The notes under the pieces: model-generated
The model's database searches: none
Seen by the model: the letters and a program-made list of their open reading frames with translations, nothing else
Told to the model about the DNA's origin: nothing
Source of the DNA: Lachnospiraceae bacterium
GTDB lineage: Bacteria > Bacillota > Clostridia > Lachnospirales > Lachnospiraceae
Assembly (NCBI GenBank): GCA_910574865.1
Contig: CAJTDN010000002.1
Span: 310,001-374,000 of the forward strand
Direction: 5' to 3'
DNA: 64,000 nucleotides
Part shown: positions 52,667 to 61,502 of the stretch, in pieces
Layout: each line of letters starts with the position of its first letter
Numbering within the stretch: position 1 is the stretch's first letter
Program-made: the position numbers and the translations under genes

Positions 52667-53494
52667 CTATGTATTCGTCCTCCGATAATTCCGTACCTCC
52701 GGCGGCTTTGTCAATAAATGCCCGGACAGCCTCGTTGATCTCAATCTTATGGTTTCTCCCTCCTTTACGGTGTAATCCCGGTTTCTTGCCTGTGGCGCTG
52801 CCCCTTTCCTGTCCGCATTGGCCCAGCGCCGGATTGTGGCGGCATGGTTCTTATAGCTCTTGCCGGTAGATGCCATATATTCGGACAGCCGCTCCACATA
52901 GCTTTCCCATAGGGCCGGCAGTTCCTTTTTCAGTTCTGCCAGGTCTTTTTCCGACAGGACCACATTCTGGTAGCGTCCGCAGGTGCGGGCAGCCTGTCCC
53001 TTCTCTATCTCTCTCTTTATCTCTATCTCTTTCTCTATCTCTATCTCTTTCTCTATCTCTATCTCTAACTCTATCTCTGGTGGACGAATGTCGGACAAAT
53101 GTCCGCCACGCTTTTTCTGCTCCCGCAAAGCCATCCGTGCCTGCTTCTTCCGCTCGCCCTCGGTGGAGGACTGGCCGATCAGCAGCTCAATGTTGCTCAT
53201 GTAATAGGCCCCGTCCGTCATAAGCCCCACAAGCCCTAACTGCAGATAGATTTTCAGGGCACGCTCCACGGTCCCCACCTGCTGGCGGGTGAGAGTGGCG
53301 ATCATCTGCGGCGTGTAGGGGATGTTCTCGTCAAGCTGGAGCCTGCCACCGTGTTTCAGCGATTTCAGGTACAGCTTCAGCAGGATGTAGGAATACAGGA
53401 TGCCGTCCTGCATACTTTCCAGCAGGACGATGGAATCCTCGTCAAAATAATTCTCTTTCAGTTTCAGGTAATAGTATTTTCTGTTGTCTGACAT
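52667..53494 (-). CDS. replication initiator / replisome-organizer protein
   Basis: This 275-residue protein (MSDNRKYYYLKLKENYFDED...) has an N-terminal winged-helix of phage replisome organizers. A Glu-Ile repeat (EIEIEKEIEIEKEIEIK) encoded by a hexanucleotide microsatellite follows, then a C-terminal DnaD-like region (YVERLSEYMASTGKSYKNHA). The last about 25 residues (IRLRSTRLSGHLLTKPPEVR) look like read-through past the original stop after KEGETI. It pairs with the DnaC-like gene. Confidence 0.85.
   Translation of the reverse strand: MSDNRKYYYLKLKENYFDEDSIVLLESMQDGILYSYILLKLYLKSLKHGGRLQLDENIPYTPQMIATLTRQQVGTVERALKIYLQLGLVGLMTDGAYYMSNIELLIGQSSTEGERKKQARMALREQKKRGGHLSDIRPPEIELEIEIEKEIEIEKEIEIKREIEKGQAARTCGRYQNVVLSEKDLAELKKELPALWESYVERLSEYMASTGKSYKNHAATIRRWANADRKGAAPQARNRDYTVKEGETIRLRSTRLSGHLLTKPPEVRNYRRTNT
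53003..53081. repeat. (CTCTAT)n microsatellite within the replication gene
   Basis: About thirteen imperfect CTCTAT/CTCTTT units encode alternating Glu-Ile. The 6-base unit preserves frame when copy number changes. Confidence 0.8.
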
Positions 53495-53615
53495 ATCTGT
53501 TGCTCCTTTGGTCTCTGGATAGGGCTGTGAGGCCCATATACGCCATTTAAGGCTGTTTTTGGGTGCCAGTGAAAAAGTACCGGCTGCCCTCCGACACTCA
53601 AAAAAAGCGCTTGAT

Positions 53616-54020
53616 TTATAAGGCTTTTTCCGTTCCTAAAGCGTGACATATGCGCCTCTGTTTCCGTTTGCGTTCGGCAGCGTGTTTCCGCTTCATGCGG
53701 GCGGCGCAGTCCGGGCAGTATTTCGCCCGGTTGGAGCCTGGAAGGAATAGCCTGGCACAGACGGAACACTTCTTCCGTTCCAGCCGGTGGAAAAGGGCCG
53801 CTTCCAGCTCACGGTCAAGGGGAAGGACAGCACAGCGGAACCACCGGCATAAAAGCGGGCGGGAGATGCTCTGGACACAGACGCACCCGTCCCCTGCGTC
53901 AAGGGCGATACACTGGCCGCTGTCATAGTTGCAGCACTCATGCACCAACTTCCTTGCCTGCCGGTATTGTCCGTAATCCATAACAGGAATTAAGTCACGC
54001 TGTTTCTGTTTATCCGGCAT
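53616..54020 (-). CDS. cysteine-rich VLP-type element protein
   Basis: This protein of about 134 residues opens MPDKQKQRDLIPVMDYGQYR, followed by HECCNYDSGQCIALD and CVCVQSISRPLLCRWF. The zinc-ribbon CSVCARLFLPGSNRAKYCPD sits near the C-terminus. This is the cysteine-rich VLP family of Tn1549-like elements. The ATG at 54020 has GGAGGTG upstream. Probably DNA- or zinc-binding; role unknown. Confidence 0.82.
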   Translation of the reverse strand: MPDKQKQRDLIPVMDYGQYRQARKLVHECCNYDSGQCIALDAGDGCVCVQSISRPLLCRWFRCAVLPLDRELEAALFHRLERKKCSVCARLFLPGSNRAKYCPDCAARMKRKHAAERKRKQRRICHALGTEKAL

Positions 54021-54133
54021 TTCTCGTTTCACCTCCCCGGAAATGAATTTACTGTTAATTTTTCGTGCAGAATATTGTATTTTTCGTGCAGATAGCATAT
54101 ACTGTAATCACCAGCAGGAAAGGAGATGGTTAT

Positions 54134-54412
54134 ATGGCTGGCTCTACTACAAACATCAGCATCCGCATGGATTCAGACCTGAAAGCGCAGGCTGACAGGC
54201 TGTTTGGGGAACTCGGCATGAACCTGACAACAGCGTTCAATATTTTTGTCCGTCAATCTCTCCGTGAGGGCCGGATTCCCTTTGAGGTTTCCCTCAACCA
54301 GCCCAACAGCGAAACGGTTGCCGCCATGCTGGAAGCAGAAAGGATCGCGAAGGATCCGGCAGTAAAAGGGTATACTGATCTGGATGAACTGTTCGCAGAC
54401 CTGAAAGCATGA
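54134..54412 (+). CDS. RelB/DinJ-type antitoxin
   Basis: This 92-residue protein, MAGSTTNISIRMDSDLKAQA, has a ribbon-helix-helix N-terminus (ELGMNLTTAFNIFVRQS) and a toxin-binding tail (GYTDLDELFADLKA). AAAGGAGATGG precedes the ATG at 54134. It overlaps the toxin gene by ATGA and should repress the pair's own promoter. Confidence 0.92.
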   Translation: MAGSTTNISIRMDSDLKAQADRLFGELGMNLTTAFNIFVRQSLREGRIPFEVSLNQPNSETVAAMLEAERIAKDPAVKGYTDLDELFADLKA

Positions 54413-54699
54413 AGAACGCAAAATATACCGTCAAGCCCACCACACAATTCAGGAAAGATTACAAGCTGGCAATGAGGCGTGGACTGGACATTCATCTGTT
54501 GGAGGGCGTGATCGCCGGCCTTGCCATGGGAATCCCCCTCCCGGAGAAAAACAGGGACCACGCCCTGTCCGGGAACTGGGCCGGACACCGTGAGTGCCAT
54601 GTGCTGCCCGACTGGCTGCTTATCTACCGCATTGAGGATGATGTTCTGGTGCTGACCCTATCCCGGACCGGGTCGCACAGCGATCTGTTCGGAAAATGA
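54409..54699 (+). CDS. YafQ/RelE-type mRNA interferase toxin
   Basis: This 96-residue protein, MKNAKYTVKPTTQFRKDYKL, ends DWLLIYRIEDDVLVLTLSRT and GSHSDLF, the YafQ branch of the RelE fold with the catalytic His in the C-terminal GSHSDLF. It cuts mRNA on the ribosome in related systems. It keeps the mobile element in the host. Frame intact. Confidence 0.92.
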   Translation: MKNAKYTVKPTTQFRKDYKLAMRRGLDIHLLEGVIAGLAMGIPLPEKNRDHALSGNWAGHRECHVLPDWLLIYRIEDDVLVLTLSRTGSHSDLFGK

Positions 54700-54710
54700 T
54701 CTTTGCCCGC

Positions 54711-54746
54711 CGCCGTATGGGGTGTTTCCCTATACGGCGTTTTTTC
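54711..54746 (+). terminator. terminator of the toxin-antitoxin operon
   Basis: CGCCGTAT-gg pairs with cc-ATACGGCG, followed by TTTTTT. Confidence 0.8.
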
Positions 54747-54808
54747 TGATGCAGGCATGGCCCGGAATGGGATATAAAAATGGATATTGATATGCAAAAG
54801 AAAATGCC

Positions 54809-56085
54809 TCATAGCTGGTTGTCCTCCTTCTTTCTGTTTCGATCCTGCTGTGATTTTTCAAGCTGGTCTGCTGCTTTGCGCAGGTTCTCCACCGCTTTAA
54901 TCTGCTCCCTCATGGTGCGCATCTCCTGATAGTGGATTTCTTTCTGTGCTGTCAGCTTTTCCGATTCCGCCCTCCATTTCTTCGGGGTGACTGCCTCCCC
55001 GCCGGATTTCAGTTTTTCCAGATACCGGGCGGCGGCTTCGTAAAGGGCAAGCTCCGTTCCGTGCTTCTGCTCAAACTGCCCTTTCTTCCCCTGCTTCACT
55101 TTGTCATGCTGGCGGCGGATGCCTTTGTGTTTCTCATACTGTTCCCACATGGAGAGGTGTTCGTCCAGAACCTTGATGCGGCGTTCTGCGCTGACGATCT
55201 TTCCACGCAGGTCATAGTAGCTTTTATTCATGGCGGAGATTTTCTCATGGAGCTGCCGCATGGTGGTGATCCCATTCCCCTGCAGGAGACTGTAAAGCGC
55301 CGCCTGTTCTTTCAGGTCTTTTATTTTCCCGTACCTGGAATCCGGGCTGTCCATTTCCTGCCGGGCCTGCCATAGCTGGAGCAGGATGCTCTCTTTCCCT
55401 TTCGGTTTCCCTGCCTATTCTTTAGACCAGATGTAAAGCCGGGTAATACGGGCTTTTGTCTCTTTGAGTAGCTTATTGTCGGCGGCGATCTGGCGGTTTA
55501 AATCCCCTTTGCGGGTAGGGATTCCCCGCTTCTCCATCTGGGTGGCGGCCACGCCTAAATGGACGCTGGGGATTTTATCTATGCCCTGGCGCTTATAGCT
55601 GCGGTGGTCGATCCGCTCCGGCCTCCCGGCTGATTCCAGCGCCTTATTCGCATAGGCCGCCCATGCCGCCCGCCACCTCTCGGCGTTGCCTTTGTCGTTC
55701 CAGTCGGTGATGTCCTCCCGGTGGTTCTTATAGCCGCCTTTCCCGTCCGGGATTCTCTGTCCGTTCTTATCCAGGTCATAGACCTTGCGGCATTTTGCGC
55801 CCCACCCGCCGTTATCATCCAGCGGGCGGATGGTGAGCAGGATATGTACATGGGGGTTGCCGGTCCCTTTGTCGTGGATGGCAAAATCGGCGCACATACC
55901 TGCTGATACAAAGTTGTCTTTTACATACTCACAGACAAGCGCTAACTGTTGTTCCCTGGTAAGTTCCACCGGCAGCGCCGCCTCGACCTCACGGGCAAGC
56001 TGGCTGTTCCTTGAGGTTTCAATCTGCTCCACGCTGTTCCAGAGGATGGAGCGGTCAGAAAATTCCGGCGGGGCATGGGGAGTGA
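54809..56085 (-). pseudogene. MobA/MobL relaxase 1, N-terminus lost and one stop
   Basis: From HAPPEFSDRSILWNSVEQIE at the junction, through the HUH motif GNPHVHILLTIRP, TDWNDKGNAERWRAAWAAYA and DHRSYKRQGIDKIPSVHLGV, the relaxase reads well. TAG at 55415-55417 interrupts it; AGKPKGKESILLQLWQARQE follows in frame. The C-terminal coiled coil runs to 54809. The N-terminal about 70 residues, with the likely catalytic Tyr region, are replaced by relaxase 2 on the opposite strand. Confidence 0.85.
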
Positions 56086-57038
56086 AGCAGAAAAAAGAGT
56101 ACATTCTTGACAAAGACGGTAATAAAATCTATGACCCGAAAAAGCGGCAGTACAAATGCAAATCCATTCCCGCTACCGACTGGAACGAGCAGACCAAAGC
56201 GGAGGAATGGCGGGCGGCATGGGCGGGGCTTTGCAATCAGGCATTGGAGCAGTACGGACACGCGGAGCGTATCGACCACCGCAGTTATGAACGGCAGGGG
56301 ATAGACCAGATACCCACCGTCCATTTAGGCGTTGCCTCTTCCGCTATGGAGAAGCGCGGCATCCGCACCGAGCGCGGCGACCTTAACCGGGAAATCGAAG
56401 TGACTAACCAGCGTTTGCGGCAGTTAAAGGCGCGTATCTCCAAACTGCAAAAGTGGCTGAAAGAGGAACAAGAGAACACCGAGCCGCCCACCCTTGCCGA
56501 CTACATTCAAGGCATTTTGTCACGCAAGGCACAGGCGGGAAAACCGGGATATTCGCAATCGCTGTATAATCTCAAGGACGCAGCGAAAATGCTGAATTTC
56601 CTGCAAACCAATAACATCATGGATATGGCGGGGCTTGATAAAAAATTCAAGTCCATGCTAGGGGAACAACTGGATATTCAAGGGAAACTGAAACCCGTTG
56701 AACGGCGGCTTGCCACTCTGAAAAAGCACTTAGAACAAGCCGACATATATTTCAAGTGTAAGGGAAAGAAGCCGCTGACCGAAGCCGAGCAAATCTTATT
56801 CACAACGGCGAAAGATTATCTTAAAGGCGTGATGAACGGCAAGACCACAATCCCGACAAAGGCATGGAAAGAAGAATACACCAAGCTGACCGCCGAGAGG
56901 AAAACGCTTAATCAGCGGTATCTTGCATTGAAAGAGGAAGTGAAAGAAGCGGAGAAAATCAGAAAGAGCGTTTACAGTATCTTGCGACAGGAACAGCGGG
57001 AACAACAACCCCGCAGGGTGCAGGATATGGAGCGATAA
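56075..57038 (+). pseudogene. MobA/MobL relaxase 2, C-terminal part
   Basis: From GGAWGVKQKKEYILDKDGNK to the stop it matches the second half of the family (DHRSYERQGIDQIPTVHLGV, long coiled coil, QLKARISKLQKWLKEEQ). The HUH site and N-terminus are missing. Upstream the same frame runs open through antisense of relaxase 1, which is not meaningful. The two relaxases meet head to head at about 56075-56085. Confidence 0.85.
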
Positions 57039-57143
57039 CAGATAGGGCGGCGGGGATAGTCAATGCCTATTACCGCCGCCCTATTTTAGTTTTTTATCTG
57101 CATGATAGGCTGGAAGTTATGGTACAGAGTTATCATGGAAATA

Positions 57144-57803
57144 TTAACCATATTCTGGATGAACTGATAAACGTTTCAATCCAGGCTTACTCCGCCAATA
57201 CGCTCGTTGCGCAATAATCTTGTCCACAATATATGCATGAATTTTTTGAGGCTCATCCAAAAGGGACAAAATTTGTGTCAACATTTCTTCTGCCCCATCT
57301 ATTGGGACACGCTCCAGTACCCGACGGACTTTTGGCTCAAGTTCAAGGCACAAAGGAATGTCCCCTGCTAGTGCGGCAGTCATAAACTGATTCCACGCAG
57401 GCCAAAAGGGCGCAATTACACTGCTTATAAGAGGTATAGTCTTAGCTGTTTCTGGGTCTGCAAGTGTCCGATACTCTAAAATACGTTCCAGTGCAGTTTC
57501 CGCTAAAGAAGTAATCTCTTGCGAGAAAATTTCTGCGTTTCCTTTATATCCGACCCATGTCCCCTCTCTGGCTTCCCGTGTGCCACATACGGTAAACAAA
57601 TATTCCCACTCGTTCCATAGATGTTGCATTCCTATATTCAGATAACTCCCTCGGTCGCACCAACTGCCCTGAAATTCCACAACCGTGAAGAACCAACCAT
57701 TATCATCTATCCATATCCGGGTAGAACCTTTCTGGAACATCCCTTTGGGTTTCAGCACTGCCCGAACCGCTTGTTTGATGAGGGTATTGTAGTTTTCTTC
57801 CAT
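57144..57803 (-). CDS. DUF4304 domain protein
   Basis: This 219-residue protein has LKPKGMFQKGSTRIWIDDNG and WFFTVVEFQGSW, the DUF4304 signature, then an alpha-helical C-terminal half. Function unknown; often found in accessory DNA of Bacillota. GAGGAAAAGC precedes the ATG. Confidence 0.8.
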   Translation of the reverse strand: MEENYNTLIKQAVRAVLKPKGMFQKGSTRIWIDDNGWFFTVVEFQGSWCDRGSYLNIGMQHLWNEWEYLFTVCGTREAREGTWVGYKGNAEIFSQEITSLAETALERILEYRTLADPETAKTIPLISSVIAPFWPAWNQFMTAALAGDIPLCLELEPKVRRVLERVPIDGAEEMLTQILSLLDEPQKIHAYIVDKIIAQRAYWRSKPGLKRLSVHPEYG

Positions 57804-57986
57804 ATGCTTTTCCTCATTTCAAAATCATATCAAAGCCTAGCCTAAACTCCCATTAACTATATATTGTAAGGCTTTGTATAGTTTTTATCTCATTACAAAA
57901 CATCTTCTCAACTCCAATTTATCAATTATAAAATATAGCACATCTCATCACCAAAAACAATCCCTGTTTTATGTCCGTTCCGCCTA

Positions 57987-58067
57987 TCCAGACCGTCAAG
58001 GGACGAGTAGTATTTTTTCGCATGGGGCGCGAAAAAATCTCCACTCTTAAACCCTTGACCGTCTGGA
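57987..58067. other. second oriT-like nested inverted repeat
   Basis: Outer arms of 16 bp (TCCAGACCGTCAAGGG at 57987-58002 and its complement at 58052-58067) enclose inner arms of 9 bp (TTTTTTCGC at 58013-58021 and its complement at 58029-58037). The design parallels 46666-46763 but the sequence is unrelated. There is no gene in 57804-58141. Confidence 0.5.
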
Positions 58068-58141
58068 TTTTTGCCGTTGCCATTTCGCCGCCGAAAAGTT
58101 TTCCGTCAATAACTCAAAAAAGCACTTGACAAAACGCTTCA

Positions 58142-58384
58142 TGGGGGACAGCCGAGGACATAAAGCCGTACACAGACCCGGTATTTGAGAACAATATCCC
58201 CCTCACGCAGACGGAACGGCTCACCATGAACAGCCGCCCGAAGCAGCCGAAATACGCCCGCAACAAGAACATTCTTGTAATCGGCGGTTCCGGCAGCGGC
58301 AAGACAAGGTTTTTCGTCAAACCGTCGCTTATGCAAATGCACAGCAGCTATGTTGTCACTGACCCGAATGGATTATTATGTTAA
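58142..58384 (+). pseudogene. type IV coupling protein, Walker A fragment
   Basis: WGTAEDIKPYTDPVFENNIP, then TERLTMNSRPKQPKYARNKN and the P-loop ILVIGGSGSGKTRFFVKPSL, end at SYVVTDPNG. A stop follows at once. The fragment on the minus strand at 51085-51576 picks up at NGIVLIECG. Confidence 0.8.
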
Positions 58385-58432
58385 GGACGGAATAACCCAC
58401 GCAAAAAACATAAAAAATCCAATGGTATGTAG

Positions 58433-58588
<156 letters not shown>

Positions 58589-58598
58589 TTATGTATTC

Positions 58599-59318
58599 TC
58601 ACATCAATTTTTTCTCAACAAACTGTTGAATTACAAGTTGTATCGTATCTTCTACAAAGTTTGCATACTCGTCTCTTGACATAGTAATAAACTTATTTAT
58701 TGATTTATCGAGTTCGGGCAAATAACCCATCACGCCGATCTTACGGACGATACTACCTTTTGGGAGATAATCAATATAATCGGGGAAAGATTTTAACGGA
58801 AGAATTTCTGTGAGATACCCGGAGTTCGGATGATCGCTCAGATACTCAGCCTCCATTTCGTAGATCTCACGCATATGCTCTTTCTTGGGAATGAGTCTTT
58901 TTACTGAATCCCACGTTTCATCCATACCGACAGCGGCAACACGCAATTCTTCGTCTGCCTTAATGCGCATCCATGTCGCTTTAACCCGATCATCGTCTCG
59001 GATCATAGCTTGAAACGCTGCATCAGTAATCAAATGACAGTAGTAGCCGAACAGAAACGCATATTCTTCTGCAGATTTGATTTTGTCTTTACGTTTCAAG
59101 ATGTACTCATCGCAGAAAGCATCACAGTCCGAGGCTATCTTTCGTTCACTCTGCATCCAATGTGTTACTTCTCTGGACGGCGTAAAGGCTGTCCAATCTT
59201 CATTTTCTACGTTGCAATCCGGTGCGATATTACCAACACAGAAGCCACGTCTATCTATGTTCGGAATACGTTCAAGAACGCCATCCGCAATCATTAGGTG
59301 TGTTATCCAAGTCGCCAT
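58599..59318 (-). CDS. zinc-dependent phospholipase C-like protein
   Basis: This 239-residue protein, MATWITHLMIADGVLERIPN, has the Zn_dep_PLPC pattern: THL near the start, GNIAPDC, THWM, and FGYYCHLITDAAFQ, which supply His and Asp metal ligands. There is no signal peptide, so it is probably cytoplasmic and acts on a small ester or phosphoester. It is the last gene of the minus-strand operon, read through the GNAT stop region. Confidence 0.85.
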   Translation of the reverse strand: MATWITHLMIADGVLERIPNIDRRGFCVGNIAPDCNVENEDWTAFTPSREVTHWMQSERKIASDCDAFCDEYILKRKDKIKSAEEYAFLFGYYCHLITDAAFQAMIRDDDRVKATWMRIKADEELRVAAVGMDETWDSVKRLIPKKEHMREIYEMEAEYLSDHPNSGYLTEILPLKSFPDYIDYLPKGSIVRKIGVMGYLPELDKSINKFITMSRDEYANFVEDTIQLVIQQFVEKKLM

Positions 59319-59322
59319 CTGT

Positions 59323-59949
59323 TTACCTCTTTCTTAAAACGTGCCAAACATCAGAACCGGTAAATCCACACTTGCGATACATCGCCTCTGGTTTTGTAGA
59401 GTTATTACATTGACCGGATACAGTAGCGAACTTGGCGTTTTCTTTCATTCGCCATAACAACTCTTAAACGACATATTTACCTAATCCATATCCACGATGT
59501 TGTTCAGATACTTGAATCCACTCTAAAACACCCTCACCAATCTCTTTGTCAAGTTCGGCAATGCCTGTTGCAACCACTTCATCGGCTTGGTTATCCTTAA
59601 TTGCTAACCATAAAGCGGAATCATATACAGGACGAGCTGTGTAGTCTCGGAGGTCGGCTTCTGTTATACCGATCTTGCTATAGCAGCGATTGATGTGCTC
59701 TGCAAACTCCTTCAAAGTAGCTTTACAAAGCAAATATCCCTGCGGAGGCACTTGAACAGACAAGTCTTGCAGGCTATGTATTAAGCGAAAATAAGGCTCG
59801 TCAATGTAATGCTGATATTCTGTTTTATTGAAATTGTCCTGGTGTACAATGCGCATACCATCGGGTATGGTTATAGACTTTACTTTCCAGTATGGTATAG
59901 ATGAAACTTTGCAAGGACAAATTAAGTATTCGTTTTTGCTAATCGTCAT
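59323..59949 (-). pseudogene. GNAT-type protein interrupted by a TAA
   Basis: The first frame (59949-59464, 161 residues) ends at GVLEWIQVSEQHRGYGLGKY and VV-stop, inside the acetyl-CoA loop. In the same frame LLWRMKENAKFATVSGQCNN and PEAMYRKCGFTGSDVWHVLR follow to a stop at 59323, giving a normal GNAT C-terminus. The TAA is a nonsense mutation or a sequencing error. The start overlaps the upstream gene by ATGA. Confidence 0.8.
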
Positions 59950-61103
59950 TTTACTTTATTCTCCAGTTGATTGCTCCTATTTACATACTTTTCTTGATAG
60001 TCCGAAATATCTTTGCAGGGGTATTCCGAGCATTTACTACAAGCATCTATACCTCGTTCAATGCAACACTTTTTGAAAGGACATTCCTTGCACAGCTCAA
60101 ACACGTTCTCTGATCTACCGCCGTCGCAATAGAATTTTTCAAGAGGAATATCAAGTCCAAACCTCTCTTTATAAAAACTCTGAGCCTGTCTGCGCAGATC
60201 ATCATTATCGGTTTGCGTTGCAATATAAGTAACACACTTTGAACAATCATGACCACAGTAACACGGCAGACCGAACAGCTTACTTATCCGATATGTACTG
60301 TCTGCGATTCTTGTTGTCTTATCCCAACGGTCGGACAACGGAAAATATACTCCATCTTTTGCCTTTTCTCCAAAGTCCCATTGTCCATTTTCGTTACGGT
60401 TGGCATTGATCCAATCCATAACAAAAGTCAATTTTTCTTTTGCCAGATCATAACGAGACAATACTTCTATCGCAGCGATATAACAACTTGATTTTCGTGA
60501 GGCAAATGTTTCTGGAAGCTGATTTAACGGTTTGTCATAAATGTAGTACATTCCATCCGGTTTCGATAAGTAATAATCCAAAAACAAATCTTCTGTTTTG
60601 GGTGGTAATACCCCCGGAAGCAACGCAGCATGATAGAACATACCAAAACCCGTTTCAAATCCACTCTTGGGTTTTCGTCCTTTCCACTCTGTAAATGCCG
60701 CAATATCATCAGCTACGCTGTAACTACCACTGGCAAACGCTTTTTCAACAATTTGTGCCCATTGGTATGCCACTTCAAGAGCAGTTTCATTTTGTGGCTC
60801 AAAAATTCGCAACCAAGCCGCCAACATGAGTTTTTCAAAGAAAACCCAATCGTGTTTCTTTTCTGAGTAACTATCAATATCAAGCTCTCCCGTGATACAT
60901 TGTTCCATGCGTTTAAGAACAGGCTGAATAACTTCATCTTCGGCTGTATATCCAAGATAATAGAGCCTTCGTATTGCCTGTTCAGTTGTATAATTTCTGC
61001 CGGGAACAGGGCAACTAAGTGTGTGAAAATTACCCCATAGACCATCTTCACGCCTTTGTGAAAGAATTTGATCTACCCATTTACCATTTCTATAGTTTTG
61101 CAT
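59946..61103 (-). CDS. alpha/alpha-toroid protein with C-terminal DUF3795
   Basis: In this 385-residue protein, residues 1-270 read like helical repeats of terpenoid-cyclase/prenyltransferase-type toroids (RREDGLWGNFHTLSCPVPGR, NRNENGQWDFGEKAKDGVYF). Residues about 280-375 are DUF3795 with Cys clusters (YCGHDCSKCVTYIAT, CKECPFKKCC, CSKCSEYPC). Function unknown. It overlaps the GNAT-type gene by 4 bases. Confidence 0.8.
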   Translation of the reverse strand: MQNYRNGKWVDQILSQRREDGLWGNFHTLSCPVPGRNYTTEQAIRRLYYLGYTAEDEVIQPVLKRMEQCITGELDIDSYSEKKHDWVFFEKLMLAAWLRIFEPQNETALEVAYQWAQIVEKAFASGSYSVADDIAAFTEWKGRKPKSGFETGFGMFYHAALLPGVLPPKTEDLFLDYYLSKPDGMYYIYDKPLNQLPETFASRKSSCYIAAIEVLSRYDLAKEKLTFVMDWINANRNENGQWDFGEKAKDGVYFPLSDRWDKTTRIADSTYRISKLFGLPCYCGHDCSKCVTYIATQTDNDDLRRQAQSFYKERFGLDIPLEKFYCDGGRSENVFELCKECPFKKCCIERGIDACSKCSEYPCKDISDYQEKYVNRSNQLENKVK

Positions 61104-61133
61104 AACTCACCGCCTCTGTTTCTGAAAAACAAA

Positions 61134-61502
61134 TCACTTTCCGGTCTTAATCATTTCAATGATTTCTTCCTCGGTCTGGCATTTGTCATAGTCGCCAACA
61201 AGCTGACTTTCATAGTGATACACAATGCCTTTTTCCTTGTTTCTAAGGAGACATTTTTCAAGTTCCTCTACACCATATCTTCTTGCAAACTCTGCAAAAG
61301 CACGAATACGGGGCTTATCGAGCATACATCCGGTGCAAGGAAATTCAGAACATTCCCAACAGCCGTTCAGCCCTTTTTCTTTACAACAGTTATAGTTTTT
61401 GCACCAGCCGTGGCTTTCACAGCCTCCGTCTTGGCAACCTACACAGCCTTTATTTTCGGAACAAACGCAACACGCAAGACCACAAAATGCAATAGCTTTC
61501 AT
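61134..61502 (-). CDS. DUF3795 Cys-rich protein
   Basis: This protein of about 122 residues, MKAIAFCGLACCVCSENKGC, has 16 or more Cys in CxxC-type groups and ends with a small helical part. DUF3795 probably binds zinc or an Fe-S cluster; function unknown. It stands between the kinase fusion and the toroid-DUF3795 protein; its start lies at the original stop of the kinase frame. Confidence 0.85.
   Translation of the reverse strand: MKAIAFCGLACCVCSENKGCVGCQDGGCESHGWCKNYNCCKEKGLNGCWECSEFPCTGCMLDKPRIRAFAEFARRYGVEELEKCLLRNKEKGIVYHYESQLVGDYDKCQTEEEIIEMIKTGK

Noticed and set aside
52870-53223. Plus-strand frame with a long Ser-Leu repeat
   Set aside because: It is the antisense reading of the (CTCTAT)n microsatellite in the replication gene.
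55785-56074. 5' part of the 417-codon plus-strand frame of relaxase 2
   Set aside because: It reads antisense of relaxase 1; only the part from about 56075 is relaxase-like.
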